64,000 bases of DNA from Gammaproteobacteria bacterium (GTDB taxonomy: Bacteria > Pseudomonadota > Gammaproteobacteria > Pseudomonadales > Azotimanducaceae), in contig PBRQ01000037.1 of assembly GCA_002725995.1 (NCBI GenBank), positions 54,861-118,860 of the forward strand, written 5' to 3'. The notes beneath the pieces are model-generated. The model had not been told where the DNA came from and searched no databases. It saw only the letters and a list, made by a program, of their open reading frames with translations. The position numbers were made by a program, and so were the translations under genes. Below are positions 38,350 through 47,210 of the stretch, in pieces. Each line of letters starts with the position of its first letter. Positions within the stretch are counted from its first letter, which is position 1.

Positions 38350-39020
38350 CAGGACCAGCCACCGCTGCCGTGCTTGTGGTAGATGCGCCTTGAAAGCCAG
38401 AAGCCGACTAAGAGGCCGATCAAAATGGTGCCTGCGCCTCGCAGGAACCATTGCTGGTCAGTACTACTCTGTAATTCCTGGTTTGCTACCGACACCGCAT
38501 CCATTTGCTCGACCAGTTTAGTTTGCTCGTCTCGAAGCTGCTTATTCTCCTCATCGATGGCGATTACATTGGCTGCCAGTTGGGTGAGGTTAGTGAGTTC
38601 CTCTGTCAGGATGTCATTTTTGGTTTGCAATGTTTCATTTGAATCCGACAATTCAATCTGTTTTGTTTCAATGTCCTGTTGGATGAGCAATTTTTTCTGG
38701 TAACTGGCCTCCAAATCTAACAACCGGCCTTCGGTTTGCTTCAGCCGGACTCGCGCAATGGGTTCGTCCACCAGATATTGCGACTGGATCCAGCCCTCGA
38801 GGCCGCCGCTTTCCATCTTCACTTGCGTGTATCCACTGTCATCGTTTGTTTGTATACGCTCGAGTGCTGTGCCACTGCGTATTCCCCGGTGAAGAATGCG
38901 GTGCTCGGCCGATTGGCCGCCGCGGAGGGGAACATAAATAGTATCCCGAACATAAACGGTATCCGCCGCCAGGGAATGAGCGAGGCCAAGAATCAAAAGA
39001 GTGATGCTGAAATATTTCAG
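38349..39020 (-). CDS. SH3-domain and membrane-anchor protein (TIGR04211 type) with CTG start
   Basis: This protein of about 223 residues has a signal peptide (KYFSITLLILGLAHSLAA), an SH3-like domain (about 22-95; VYVRDTIYVPLRGG, GLEGWIQSQYL), a coiled coil (about 100-185) and a C-terminal membrane helix (FLRGAGTILIGLLVGFWLS). The layout matches E. coli YgiM-like proteins. The track start, TTG 38996, falls inside the signal peptide and removes its basic N-region. CTG 39018-39020 restores it, overlaps the yciI stop as CTGA, and has AAGG seven bases upstream. No ATG, GTG or other TTG gives a complete signal. Confidence 0.82.
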   Translation of the reverse strand: MKYFSITLLILGLAHSLAADTVYVRDTIYVPLRGGQSAEHRILHRGIRSGTALERIQTNDDSGYTQVKMESGGLEGWIQSQYLVDEPIARVRLKQTEGRLLDLEASYQKKLLIQQDIETKQIELSDSNETLQTKNDILTEELTNLTQLAANVIAIDEENKQLRDEQTKLVEQMDAVSVANQELQSSTDQQWFLRGAGTILIGLLVGFWLSRRIYHKHGSGGWS

Positions 39021-39316
39021 GGGAGCACCTTTTTGAAGGGTTTCACGACAACATCGGCATAGACACCGGCTTCCACATAGGGATCATGGTCAGCCCAGCT
39101 TTGAGCGTCATTCTGGGAGCTGAATTCAGCAACCACCAGGCTACCGCTGAAACTGGACGCCTGCGGGTCGTCACTATCGATCATCGGGTGCGGTCCTGCC
39201 AGGATGAGCCTGCCCTCACTCTTGAGGGCTTCCAGCCGCTGCAGGTGTTTTGGACGCGCCTGCTGGCGAAGTGGCGTCGAGTTTTTGATATCTGTACTTA
39301 TGATTGCATACAACAT
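39017..39316 (-). CDS. yciI: YciI-like protein
   Basis: This 99-residue ferredoxin-like fold protein begins MLYAIISTDIKN. It has the family pattern RPKHLQRLEALKSEGRLILAGPHP with the conserved His and later DPYVEAGVYADVVVKPF. Function is unclear; the family is related to muconolactone isomerase-like and DGPF domains. It lies four bases after yciB, the same pairing as in E. coli, and its stop overlaps the proposed CTG start of the SH3 gene. Confidence 0.9.
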   Translation of the reverse strand: MLYAIISTDIKNSTPLRQQARPKHLQRLEALKSEGRLILAGPHPMIDSDDPQASSFSGSLVVAEFSSQNDAQSWADHDPYVEAGVYADVVVKPFKKVLP

Positions 39317-39319
39317 TTA

Positions 39320-39883
39320 CTATTCAGCCTCGGGGACCGGTGGGGGATCATCCTGGATGTAGCCGCCCTTAATGAGGTAGACCATGGTGACTATCATATA
39401 GATAAGGCTGATGGCGATACCACCTACGAGTTTATAGGTGACCCAAAAATCGAGGCTGAAATTGTAGGCGATGACCAGATTCAGGCCGCCAGCCAGGAAG
39501 AACCCGAGGGACCAGCCCAGCGCCAGGTTGCGCCAAACCAGGTCGGGCAAAGTCAGCTGCTCAGACAGCATTTTCTTGATGAGATTGTCGCCGGAGATGA
39601 GTTGACTCATCAGTAAGGCCACACAAAACAGCCAATTGACGATAGTAGGCTTCCACTGGATGAATTCCTGGTTACGAAACGCCAGGGTTGCTCCACCGAA
39701 CAACATGGCTACCCAGAAGATTACAGTGGTCTTCTTTTCAACTTTACGGAAACGGATAAACTCATAGGCGACCTGAAAGCAGATGCCGGCCATGAGTACA
39801 CCGGTACTGATATAAATATCCCGTGTGGTGAAATACACCACCACAAACAAAAGAACGGGTATGAATTCAATGAATTGTTTCAT
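39320..39883 (-). CDS. yciB: Inner-membrane septation protein YciB (IspZ family)
   Basis: This 187-residue protein has about five predicted helices, family motifs FIPVLLFVVVYF near the N-terminus, FWVAMLFGGATL, FIQWKPTIVNWLF, and WRNLALGWSLGFFLAGGLN. YciB is an inner-membrane protein linked to cell-envelope synthesis and septation. It is the first gene of the leftward yciB-yciI-SH3-pdxJ unit. Confidence 0.93.
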   Translation of the reverse strand: MKQFIEFIPVLLFVVVYFTTRDIYISTGVLMAGICFQVAYEFIRFRKVEKKTTVIFWVAMLFGGATLAFRNQEFIQWKPTIVNWLFCVALLMSQLISGDNLIKKMLSEQLTLPDLVWRNLALGWSLGFFLAGGLNLVIAYNFSLDFWVTYKLVGGIAISLIYMIVTMVYLIKGGYIQDDPPPVPEAE

Positions 39884-39944
39884 CGGCTCGTTTCACTGGA
39901 AATAGAGCGCCTGATGATAATGCATTTTTGAATGCTAGACATAT

Positions 39945-39957
39945 TGATTTGAAATCA
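39945..39957. promoter_or_regulatory. Perfect palindrome TGATTTGAAATCA in the yciB/yciO intergenic region
   Basis: The 279-bp gap between divergent yciB and yciO contains the 13-base palindrome TGATTTGAAATCA, 62 bases upstream of yciB, and near 40020-40060 a small tandem repeat built on ATCGTGAAT (AGATCGTGAATAAGATCGTGAATTGGGTCGTGAA). The palindrome could be a regulator-binding site. No known consensus is matched with confidence. Confidence 0.3.
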
Positions 39958-40162
39958 GTTTTGTTGGTGGAAAGTTCGGTTTTCCCATGCCCCCGCGGTA
40001 AATCAAGAAGATGCGGTAGATCGTGAATAAGATCGTGAATTGGGTCGTGAACAGGTTACAGAGAGGGAAAGCCTTGAAGCCACAGGTCAGGGTTGCCCAG
40101 ATGGCAGTAGAATTCGGAGACGAATCAGCTAAAATAGACACCTTTTTGGTCTGTGGCCTTCA

Positions 40163-40786
40163 ATGAGCCAGTTCTTCAGAATTCACCCGGAAAATCCGCA
40201 ACTTCGATTGATCAATCAGGCAACCGAAATAGTGAAGGCGGGTGGTGTCATCGCCTACCCGACGGACTCAGCGTATGCCCTCGGCTGTCATATTGGTGAT
40301 AAACGCGCGCTACAGAGAATCCGCCAGATAAGACGTTTGGACGAACGCCACGCCTTTACACTGGTCTGCCGTGATCTGTCCGACCTTGGTACATACGCGA
40401 AGGTAAACAACAGTGCCTACAGGCTGATCAAGGCGGCGACCCCTGGACCCTATACCTTCATCCTTCCTGCAACCAGGGAAGTTCCAAGGCGGCTGGTACA
40501 TGCGAAGCGGAAAACCATAGGCCTTCGAGTGCCGGAAAATTCGATCTGTGACGCGCTACTGTCCTCCATGGGGGAACCCTTGATGAGTAGCACGCTGATA
40601 TTGCCAGGCGCTGACTACCCCATGACCGATCCCCTGGAAATTCGGGACCAGTTGGAGCATCAACTGGACCTGGTTATTGATGGTGGCTTTTGCGGCATGG
40701 AACCGACCACCGTGGTCAACTTGGAGGATGGCTATCCGGTTATTGCGAGGGCGGGTCGTGGTGATCCGGATTTGTTTGCTGCCTGA
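40163..40786 (+). CDS. yciO: YciO/Sua5 family (threonylcarbamoyl-AMP synthase-like) protein
   Basis: This 207-residue YrdC-fold protein has VIAYPTDSAYALGC, the nucleotide-binding KRKTIGLRVPEN and TTVVNLEDGYPVIARAGRGD. YciO is the paralogue of TsaC/YrdC. Whether it makes threonylcarbamoyl-AMP for tRNA t6A or has another role is not settled for this branch. It lies upstream of trpS-scpA-scpB-rluB, an order seen in Pseudomonas-like genomes. Confidence 0.9.
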   Translation: MSQFFRIHPENPQLRLINQATEIVKAGGVIAYPTDSAYALGCHIGDKRALQRIRQIRRLDERHAFTLVCRDLSDLGTYAKVNNSAYRLIKAATPGPYTFILPATREVPRRLVHAKRKTIGLRVPENSICDALLSSMGEPLMSSTLILPGADYPMTDPLEIRDQLEHQLDLVIDGGFCGMEPTTVVNLEDGYPVIARAGRGDPDLFAA

Positions 40787-40935
40787 TGGTGACTCAACAG
40801 AGACATCAGCATTCCCGGCGAGTATAATCGTCAGCAAAACCGTCTTGGTTATATGAGAAACAAGTCTTCTTCCAATTCCTTGTTATTTTTGTTGATCACT
40901 TCGATCATGTTTTCTGAAAAGCAATGGGTATCTAA

Positions 40936-42150
40936 TTGAGTCTTATTGAAGCGCAAAAAAGGGTGTTGTCTGGAATGCGCCCCACCGGGCGGCTGCACCT
41001 GGGCCAATACCGTGGTGTTCTCAAAAACTGGATTCGCTTGCAGCATGAATATGACTGCATGTTCTTCGTCGCAGACTGGCATGCGCTGACAACCCACTAT
41101 GAAGAGTCGGAAGTCATCGAAGACAGTGTCTGGCAAATGGTGATTGACTGGCTGGCATCTGGCGTTAACCCTGGTTCAGCAACCCTGTTTATCCAGTCCC
41201 GCGTACCGGAACACGCGGAGCTGCACCTGCTGCTCTCCATGATTACGCCACTGAGCTGGGTAGAGCGCGTACCATCCTACAAGGACCTGATGGCCAATTC
41301 CAATGACCGTGACCTGGCGACCTATGGCTTTCTTGGGTATCCGGTACTGCAAAGCGCGGACATCCTCATTTATCAGGCTGGCAACGTCCCGGTTGGGGCT
41401 GACCAGGTGCCGCACGTCGAAATGACCAGGGAAATAGCCCGCAGGTTTAACCATATCTATGGCAAAACCCCCGGATTTGAGGATTTGGCAAAGGAGGCAA
41501 TAAAAAAGCTGGGCCGCAAGAATGCCAAAATATACAAGTCTCTGCGCCGAGACTATTTGGAGCAGGGTAACAGGGAAGCGTTGGAAGAGGCCCAGGCGAT
41601 AATATCTGAGCAGCAGAATGTGTCCCTCGGTGATCGGGACCGCCTGTTTGGTTATCTAGAAGGTGGCGGCAAGGTAATTTTACCCGAGCCAGAATCACTA
41701 TTAACTGAAGTGTCCGTTATGCCAGGACTGGACGGCAAGAAGATGTCGAAATCCTATGGCAACACCATTGCTTTGCGAGAAGATCCAGAATCTGTTGAGA
41801 AGAAAATAAGGATCATGACCACTGATCCGGCAAGGGTAAAACGTGATGATCCTGGAGACCCTACGATATGTCCTGTATTCGAGCTGCACAAAATCTACTC
41901 CGATGATGAAACAAGGAACTGGGTGCGGGAAGGTTGTACCACCGCCGGAATTGGCTGTGTTGATTGCAAGAAGCCCGTGGTCGAAAAGGTGCTGGAGGAA
42001 CTTCAGCCCATCCGTGAGCGTGCAAGGCAATATGAGGAGAATCCGGACCTGGTTAAAAGTATCGTTGCTGAAGGGTGTGAACGGGCGAGAACGATAGCCA
42101 GGTCAACTCTGGAGGAAGTAAGATCGGCCATGGGGCTGGACTATAGGTAA
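40936..42150 (+). CDS. trpS: Tryptophanyl-tRNA synthetase
   Basis: This 404-residue class-I synthetase has a HIGH-like site GMRPTGRLHLGQYRG, the tryptophan pocket region, and the KMSKS motif LDGKKMSKSYGN. The start is taken as TTG 40936, because the conserved KRVLSGMRPTG needs residues upstream of the internal ATG at 40975 and no ATG or GTG is available before it. The ribosome site is weak. Length and motifs match the longer Pseudomonas-type TrpS. Confidence 0.92.
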   Translation: MSLIEAQKRVLSGMRPTGRLHLGQYRGVLKNWIRLQHEYDCMFFVADWHALTTHYEESEVIEDSVWQMVIDWLASGVNPGSATLFIQSRVPEHAELHLLLSMITPLSWVERVPSYKDLMANSNDRDLATYGFLGYPVLQSADILIYQAGNVPVGADQVPHVEMTREIARRFNHIYGKTPGFEDLAKEAIKKLGRKNAKIYKSLRRDYLEQGNREALEEAQAIISEQQNVSLGDRDRLFGYLEGGGKVILPEPESLLTEVSVMPGLDGKKMSKSYGNTIALREDPESVEKKIRIMTTDPARVKRDDPGDPTICPVFELHKIYSDDETRNWVREGCTTAGIGCVDCKKPVVEKVLEELQPIRERARQYEENPDLVKSIVAEGCERARTIARSTLEEVRSAMGLDYR

Positions 42151-42213
42151 GAGATAAAGCCAGAGTAAGAGATAAAGCTAGATAGAAGGTAAAGCCAGAC
42201 AAAAAGGTAAAGC
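42150..42213 (+). repeat. Short degenerate tandem repeat before scpA
   Basis: About four imperfect copies of a 16-19 bp unit built on GATAAAGCCAGA/GGTAAAGCCAGA fill the gap from the trpS stop to the scpA ATG (GAGATAAAGC, GAGATAAAGCTAGA, GGTAAAGCCAGA, GGTAAAGC). The last copy lies where the scpA ribosome site should be. The pattern suggests local slippage expansion. Confidence 0.6.
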
Positions 42214-42214
42214 A

Positions 42215-43081
42215 ATGGAAGAGCCAATCAAAGAAGCGGAAAGAGACGCCGGGGCAAAACAGAGTGAAATGCCATTTGCGGTCGTTGATGGCACACCCAT
42301 GACCCAGATTCCGCTGGATTTATATATTCCCCCGGATGCCCTCGAAGTGATCCTGGAAGCTTTTGAGGGGCCACTTGACCTTCTTTTATACCTGATAAGG
42401 CGTCAGAACCTCGATATCCTTGAAATTGAGGTTGCAGAAATTACGCGTCAATACATGGAATATATAGATCTTATGTCGGATATTCAGTTTGAGCTGGCAG
42501 CAGAATATCTGGTTATGGCCGCGGTATTGGCTGAGGTAAAGTCAAGGATGCTGCTGCCACGGCTAGTGGAAGGTGTGGAAGATGAAGAGGATCCGAGAGC
42601 GGAGTTGATTCGCCGTCTGCAGGAATATGAGAGATTCAAGACCGCTGCAATGGATATAAACGAATTGCCCAGAATGAATCGTGATTACTGGGTAGCCGGC
42701 GCTGATGCACCGGTGATGAATCAGGAAAAGCCCTTGCCTGAAGTTCAGTTGCAGGAAATGCTGGTTGTATTGGCGCAGGTTTTGAAAAGAGCGGAGAGTT
42801 ATTCCAGTCACCACGTGCAGCTTGAACCGTTGTCGACCAGGGAGCGAATGTCTCAGATCCTCGGAAAAGTTTCTGCATCCGGTGATCAGTTTGTTCCCTT
42901 CATTGCCTTGTTCGATCTAGAGGAAGGCAGGACGGGACTTATAGTGACCTTCATCGCCATGATGGAGCTGATCAAGGAATCTCTGATTGAAATTGTACAG
43001 GCAGACCCCTTCGCGCCGATTCATGTTAAGGCTCGGTCAGCAAGTTCGGATGCCACTATAAAATATGAAGATGAAGACTAA
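42215..43081 (+). CDS. scpA: Segregation and condensation protein ScpA
   Basis: This 288-residue kleisin-family protein has the signature EAFEGPLDLLLYLIRRQNLDIL near residue 50 and a C-terminal winged-helix region (IALFDLEEGRTGLIVTFIAMMELI). With ScpB and SMC it forms a condensin that organises the chromosome. Its stop overlaps the scpB ATG by one base. An extra N-terminal segment of about 35 residues precedes the conserved domain. Confidence 0.95.
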   Translation: MEEPIKEAERDAGAKQSEMPFAVVDGTPMTQIPLDLYIPPDALEVILEAFEGPLDLLLYLIRRQNLDILEIEVAEITRQYMEYIDLMSDIQFELAAEYLVMAAVLAEVKSRMLLPRLVEGVEDEEDPRAELIRRLQEYERFKTAAMDINELPRMNRDYWVAGADAPVMNQEKPLPEVQLQEMLVVLAQVLKRAESYSSHHVQLEPLSTRERMSQILGKVSASGDQFVPFIALFDLEEGRTGLIVTFIAMMELIKESLIEIVQADPFAPIHVKARSASSDATIKYEDED

Positions 43082-44004
43082 TGACTGAGTTGAAGCAAAT
43101 TGTTGAAGGCGCAATCATGGCTGCAGACCAGCCCCTGAGCATTGATCAAATGATTTCGCTGTTTGACAAAGACCAACCGGCGCGAGCGGATGTTAAGGAA
43201 GTATTGAGCGAGATCGAATCGGATTGCGAAGGCCGGGGTTTCCAGTTGAAAGAAGTTGCTTCTGGATACCGTTTCCAGGTACGTCGGGAGTATGCGGAGT
43301 GGGTTGGCCGTCTCTGGGAAGAAAGGCCTCCAAGGTATTCACGTGCACTACTGGAAACACTGGCATTAATCGCCTACAAACAGCCCATTACTCGTGGCGA
43401 TATTGAAGACATTCGCGGTGTTGCCGTATCTACGAACATTATGCGCTCCCTGCTTGAAAGAGAGTGGGTGAGAGTCGTGGGCCATCGGGACGTGCCCGGT
43501 CGTCCAGCCATCTACGCAACGACCAAAACCTTCCTGGACTATTTTGACCTCGATAGTCTTGAGGCCTTACCAACCCTGTCAGAGATTAAAGACCTCACCC
43601 AGGGGACTGAAGAACTTGACCTGGAAGGTGGTATTGTTGAGGCTCGAACCCTTGAACTTGGTATAGATGACCTCGGTGAGACCAGCGGTATTGAAGATTC
43701 TGACTTGGATAAGGTCACAGAGCAGGTAAATGCCATTCAGGACAACATACGAAACCTGTTTGATCAAGATGGGGAAGATGATGAAGACGGGGAAGATGAT
43801 GAGGCTGATGAAGATTCATCACTGGATATCCAGACGCTGGTAAGCACTGTCCCTGACCAAATATTGGACGCTGCCTTTGCCGGCGACTCACCAAATAGTG
43901 ATGTCCCCGACGACAATGGTTCGCCGGACAATGTCTCGCCAGACGATGAAGCGCTTAGGGATTCCGGTGAATCACCTGCTGCTGATACCGATCTGGAATC
44001 CTAG
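43081..44004 (+). CDS. scpB: Segregation and condensation protein ScpB with long acidic tail
   Basis: This 307-residue protein has two winged-helix domains in residues about 1-170 (ALLETLALIAYKQPITRGDIEDIRGVAVS, RPAIYATTKTFLDYF) matching the usual ScpB, followed by about 130 residues of acidic low-complexity sequence (DGEDDEDGEDDEADED, then Asp/Ser/Pro-rich). The tail is longer than is typical. ScpB dimers bind the ScpA middle region in the SMC complex. Confidence 0.94.
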   Translation: MTELKQIVEGAIMAADQPLSIDQMISLFDKDQPARADVKEVLSEIESDCEGRGFQLKEVASGYRFQVRREYAEWVGRLWEERPPRYSRALLETLALIAYKQPITRGDIEDIRGVAVSTNIMRSLLEREWVRVVGHRDVPGRPAIYATTKTFLDYFDLDSLEALPTLSEIKDLTQGTEELDLEGGIVEARTLELGIDDLGETSGIEDSDLDKVTEQVNAIQDNIRNLFDQDGEDDEDGEDDEADEDSSLDIQTLVSTVPDQILDAAFAGDSPNSDVPDDNGSPDNVSPDDEALRDSGESPAADTDLES

Positions 44005-44048
44005 ACCGGCTTAGCAGTCCCTCCTTTAATGAGAAGCCGTAGCTAGAT

Positions 44049-44828
44049 ATGCCCAAGCCTCCTCCGACACATGCCCAGTCCAATAAACTGCAGAAAGTGC
44101 TCGCCAGTCATGGCCTAGGCAGCAGGCGCGTTATGGAACAGTGGATCGTCGCCGGGCGGGTAAGGGTAAATGGCAAAACAGCGACTCAAGGCGATCGTGT
44201 TACAGTTGAAGATCGAATTGTCGTTGATGGTCGAGTACTTAGCCAGAAAGAGGTAAAGCACCGGGTTTTGTTGTACAACAAGCCTACCGGTGAAATCTGT
44301 TCCCGGGATGACCCTGAGGGGCGACCATCGGTGTTCAAGAATTTACCCAGAATCAAGAATCAGCGCTGGGTTGCTGTCGGTCGTCTGGATTTCAATACTA
44401 GCGGACTGCTGCTGCTTACGACGGATGGCGACCTGGCAAATCGCCTGATGCATCCATCTTCCAATATCGAGCGTGAATATGCGGTTCGTGTGCTTGGTGA
44501 TGTCACGGATGAAAAGCTAAAGCATATGAAAGAAGGCGTGCTGCTTGAAGATGGTGTGGCTTCCTTCAGTGATATCCGGAAAGGTGAGGGAGAAGGCAGC
44601 GCCAATCAGTGGTACTACGTTGTCTTGATGGAGGGCCGCAACAGGGAAGTCCGTAGACTCTGGGAGTCCCAGGAATTGACGGTCAGCCGGCTGAAAAGAG
44701 TCCGTTTTGGCGGCCTTTTTATTCCATCCGCGATCAAGGCAGGCCATTACAGGGAGCTGAATTTCACGGAATCCAAAGAGCTCTATCGCATGTCTACTGA
44801 ATTTGCCAGTTCCAAAGAGAAGTCCTGA
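44049..44828 (+). CDS. rluB: 23S rRNA pseudouridine synthase RluB
   Basis: This 259-residue RsuA/RluB-type enzyme has an N-terminal S4 RNA-binding domain (KLQKVLASHGLGSRR, AGRVRVNG) and the catalytic aspartate in GRLDFNTSGLLLLTTDGDLANRL, with the late motif EGRNREVRRLWE. It makes pseudouridine at 23S position 2605 (E. coli numbering, family knowledge). The scpA-scpB-rluB order is widely conserved. Its TGA directly abuts the ubiG stop on the other strand, forming TGATCA. Confidence 0.94.
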   Translation: MPKPPPTHAQSNKLQKVLASHGLGSRRVMEQWIVAGRVRVNGKTATQGDRVTVEDRIVVDGRVLSQKEVKHRVLLYNKPTGEICSRDDPEGRPSVFKNLPRIKNQRWVAVGRLDFNTSGLLLLTTDGDLANRLMHPSSNIEREYAVRVLGDVTDEKLKHMKEGVLLEDGVASFSDIRKGEGEGSANQWYYVVLMEGRNREVRRLWESQELTVSRLKRVRFGGLFIPSAIKAGHYRELNFTESKELYRMSTEFASSKEKS

Positions 44829-45557
44829 TCAACTGGTTGCATGAACCAGGTAATTTACGTCCACATTCCCGGACAGGCGAAAGGTTCCCATAAAGGGGTT
44901 GTAGGTCATGCCCGTGATGTCCATCAGACTAAGGTCATGTTGCCGAAGCCAGGCAGATATCTCAGAAGGTTTGAGGAACTTGGCGAAGTCATGGGTGCCT
45001 TGCGGTAAGAGCTTCAACAGATATTCTGCGCCGACGACTGCAAACAGGTAGGATCTGGGGTTGCGGTTGATGGTGGACAGGAAAAGGTGACCGCCGGGCT
45101 TTAGCAGCTTTTTGCAAGCACTGATGACGGAGCAGGGGTCCGGTACATGTTCCAGCATTTCGAGGCAGGTTATGACATCGAATCGCTCGATATCAGAATC
45201 TGCAATCTCCTCAATGGTGGATTGTTGATAGTCGATACTTAAATTTGATTCATGGAGATGGAGTTTGGCGACACTCAACGGTGTCTCTCCCATGTCGATA
45301 CCAGTCACATGGGCCCCCAGGTCTGCCATTGACTCGGACAGGATTCCGCCCCCACAGCCAACATCCAGTACGCGCTTGTCCGACAAGTCAACACGGTCAG
45401 TAATATAGGAAAGTCGCAGCGGATTTATATCGTGAAGCGTTTTGAAGTCACTTTCCTTATCCCACCATTTTCGTGCGATCTCTTCAAACTTGGCGATTTC
45501 CCTTGCGTCGACATTAGCCGTGTTTGCAGGCTGCTTGTCCGATCCAGTGCTACTCAT
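44829..45557 (-). CDS. ubiG: Ubiquinone biosynthesis O-methyltransferase UbiG
   Basis: This 242-residue class-I SAM methyltransferase has motif I VLDVGCGGGILSESMA and the family N-terminus KFEEIARKWWDKESDFKTLHDINPLR. UbiG does both O-methylations in ubiquinone synthesis. The track start is 45584, but ATG 45557 overlaps the mtaD stop as ATGA and gives the normal N-terminus, so translational coupling with mtaD is likely. Confidence 0.95.
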   Translation of the reverse strand: MSSTGSDKQPANTANVDAREIAKFEEIARKWWDKESDFKTLHDINPLRLSYITDRVDLSDKRVLDVGCGGGILSESMADLGAHVTGIDMGETPLSVAKLHLHESNLSIDYQQSTIEEIADSDIERFDVITCLEMLEHVPDPCSVISACKKLLKPGGHLFLSTINRNPRSYLFAVVGAEYLLKLLPQGTHDFAKFLKPSEISAWLRQHDLSLMDITGMTYNPFMGTFRLSGNVDVNYLVHATS

Positions 45558-46879
45558 GAGACCTTCTCGATTTTCTGGCGCCACTCTTCGACTACTGCCC
45601 TGAGTCTTGGTTCATCTAACTGGGTCAATTGATTGTTGGCGTAAAGTAACTCCCCGCCAATCCAGGTATGACTTACTTGGTGTCCGCTGGTCGTATAGAT
45701 GAGTTGCGAAACGGGGTGATGGATGGGCTGAAAATTAATCCCGGACAGGTCTACTGCAATGATATCTGCCTGTTTGCCCTTTTGCAGGCTGCCGATTTTA
45801 CTGTCGAGCCCAAGCAGCCTGGCGCCGTTTATCGTCGCCATGGAGAGAGCCTCGAAGGCATTGACGCTAGTTGCATCAGCGCTAACCGCCTTTGAAAGCA
45901 GTGCTGCTGACCGGGTCTCCTCCAGCATGTCCAGGTTATTGTTGCTGGCAGCGCCATCAGTACCAACTGCTACATTGACGCCATTTTTCTTCAGCATTTC
46001 TATGGGGCAAAACCCACTGGCAAGTTTCATATTGGATTCAGGACAGTGGGCGAGGTGAACGCCCTTGTCCGCCAACAGTTCAAAGTCCTGTTCTATCAGT
46101 TGAGTCATATGAACGGTTTGCAGTGATTCTGATATCAGCCCAAGCTCATGCATTCGTTGAATAGGTCTCTTGCCGGTTTTAGCAACCGCACCCTCGACTT
46201 CATCCAGTGTTTCGTGAAGGTGGAGGTGCACGGGCAAGCTCAGCGCTTCAGTATGTATTCGAACCTGTTCGAGTGCCTTGTCAGTAACTGTGTAGGGCGA
46301 GTGGGGTGCGAAAGCGGTCGAAATGAGATCGTTATCCTTGATGCTGTCACCGAATTCAAGTCCCTTTTGAATATGCTGACCTTCGTTCTCAGCCCAGGCA
46401 TTGGGAAATTGAATGATTGGTGTTGCGACCTGACCGCGAAACTTGTTTTCAGTAAAGGCTTCAGCAACCGCTTCAGGGAAAAAATAGGTATCTGCTGCGC
46501 AGGTGGTGCCGGTGCTTATCATTTCCGCGACGGCTAACGTCGAGCCATCTTTAACGAAATCGTAATCAACCAGTTTCATTTCTACCGGCCAGATATGGTT
46601 GCTCAGCCAGTCCATCAATTCTCGATCATCCGCATATCCGCGTAGCAGTGACATGGCTGCATGGCCATGGGTATTCACCAATCCTGCGGTCAACATGTGC
46701 TGCGGGAGATCAACTGCAGTAGCATTTGGGTATTGCTCTTTCGCCAAGGTAACCGGCAATAGATCCTTGATGATGCTTTCCTTGATCACCAGGGCGTGAT
46801 TTTTAAGCACCAAGCCCTCGGGGACAACAGGTACGATCCAGCGTGCAGTGATCAGGAATTCACTGGTGGAGGAGGCCAT
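45554..46879 (-). CDS. mtaD: TRZ/ATZ family amidohydrolase (5-methylthioadenosine/S-adenosylhomocysteine deaminase)
   Basis: This 441-residue metal-dependent deaminase has the metal motif NTHGHAAMSLLRG, HLHETLDE, and VGTDGAASNNNLDM. Family members deaminate S-adenosylhomocysteine or methylthioadenosine. Its pairing and ATGA overlap with ubiG, a SAM-using methyltransferase that releases S-adenosylhomocysteine, fits a role in clearing that product. The exact substrate remains inference. Confidence 0.9.
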   Translation of the reverse strand: MASSTSEFLITARWIVPVVPEGLVLKNHALVIKESIIKDLLPVTLAKEQYPNATAVDLPQHMLTAGLVNTHGHAAMSLLRGYADDRELMDWLSNHIWPVEMKLVDYDFVKDGSTLAVAEMISTGTTCAADTYFFPEAVAEAFTENKFRGQVATPIIQFPNAWAENEGQHIQKGLEFGDSIKDNDLISTAFAPHSPYTVTDKALEQVRIHTEALSLPVHLHLHETLDEVEGAVAKTGKRPIQRMHELGLISESLQTVHMTQLIEQDFELLADKGVHLAHCPESNMKLASGFCPIEMLKKNGVNVAVGTDGAASNNNLDMLEETRSAALLSKAVSADATSVNAFEALSMATINGARLLGLDSKIGSLQKGKQADIIAVDLSGINFQPIHHPVSQLIYTTSGHQVSHTWIGGELLYANNQLTQLDEPRLRAVVEEWRQKIEKVS

Positions 46880-47210
46880 ACAACTACCGTAGGTTGCGAA
46901 AATGAGATGGCAGTATACCGCAGGAACCTGCCGTGAGATTTATTGATTCCAAGACGAATTTTGATGTTCTCTGACCGGTTGCGACCTGGTCACGTCACGT
47001 CTTTCGAGAGCGAATAAATAATAGTGTAATATCAATAACTTATAGCAGCACCATTGGGCAAAAAGATGCGTGTTTATGTGGGCTTGAATCACTATAACGT
47101 GGTATAATTTCTACCTTGCTTGAAACTCCCAATTACCATTTTTCTTTATGCATACTGGCACGAGCCCAGATTGCACCCGGGGGGCGCCTGCGTAACTGAA
47201 GTAGCGATAC
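46880..47210. other. Divergent intergenic region between mtaD and gyrA
   Basis: These 331 bases have no supported gene. Seen here are a small inverted repeat GCAGGAACCTGC (46920-46931), an A/T-rich stretch near 47010-47045, and a good -10 hexamer TATAAT at 47103-47108 reading toward gyrA. It is the likely home of both promoters. Confidence 0.6.
47083..47108 (+). promoter_or_regulatory. Candidate gyrA promoter
   Basis: A consensus -10 TATAAT lies at 47103-47108, 102 bases before the gyrA ATG. Upstream, CTTGAA/TTGAAT is only 13-14 bases away, shorter than the preferred 17, so the -35 is poor. The call rests mainly on the -10 and the position. Confidence 0.35.
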
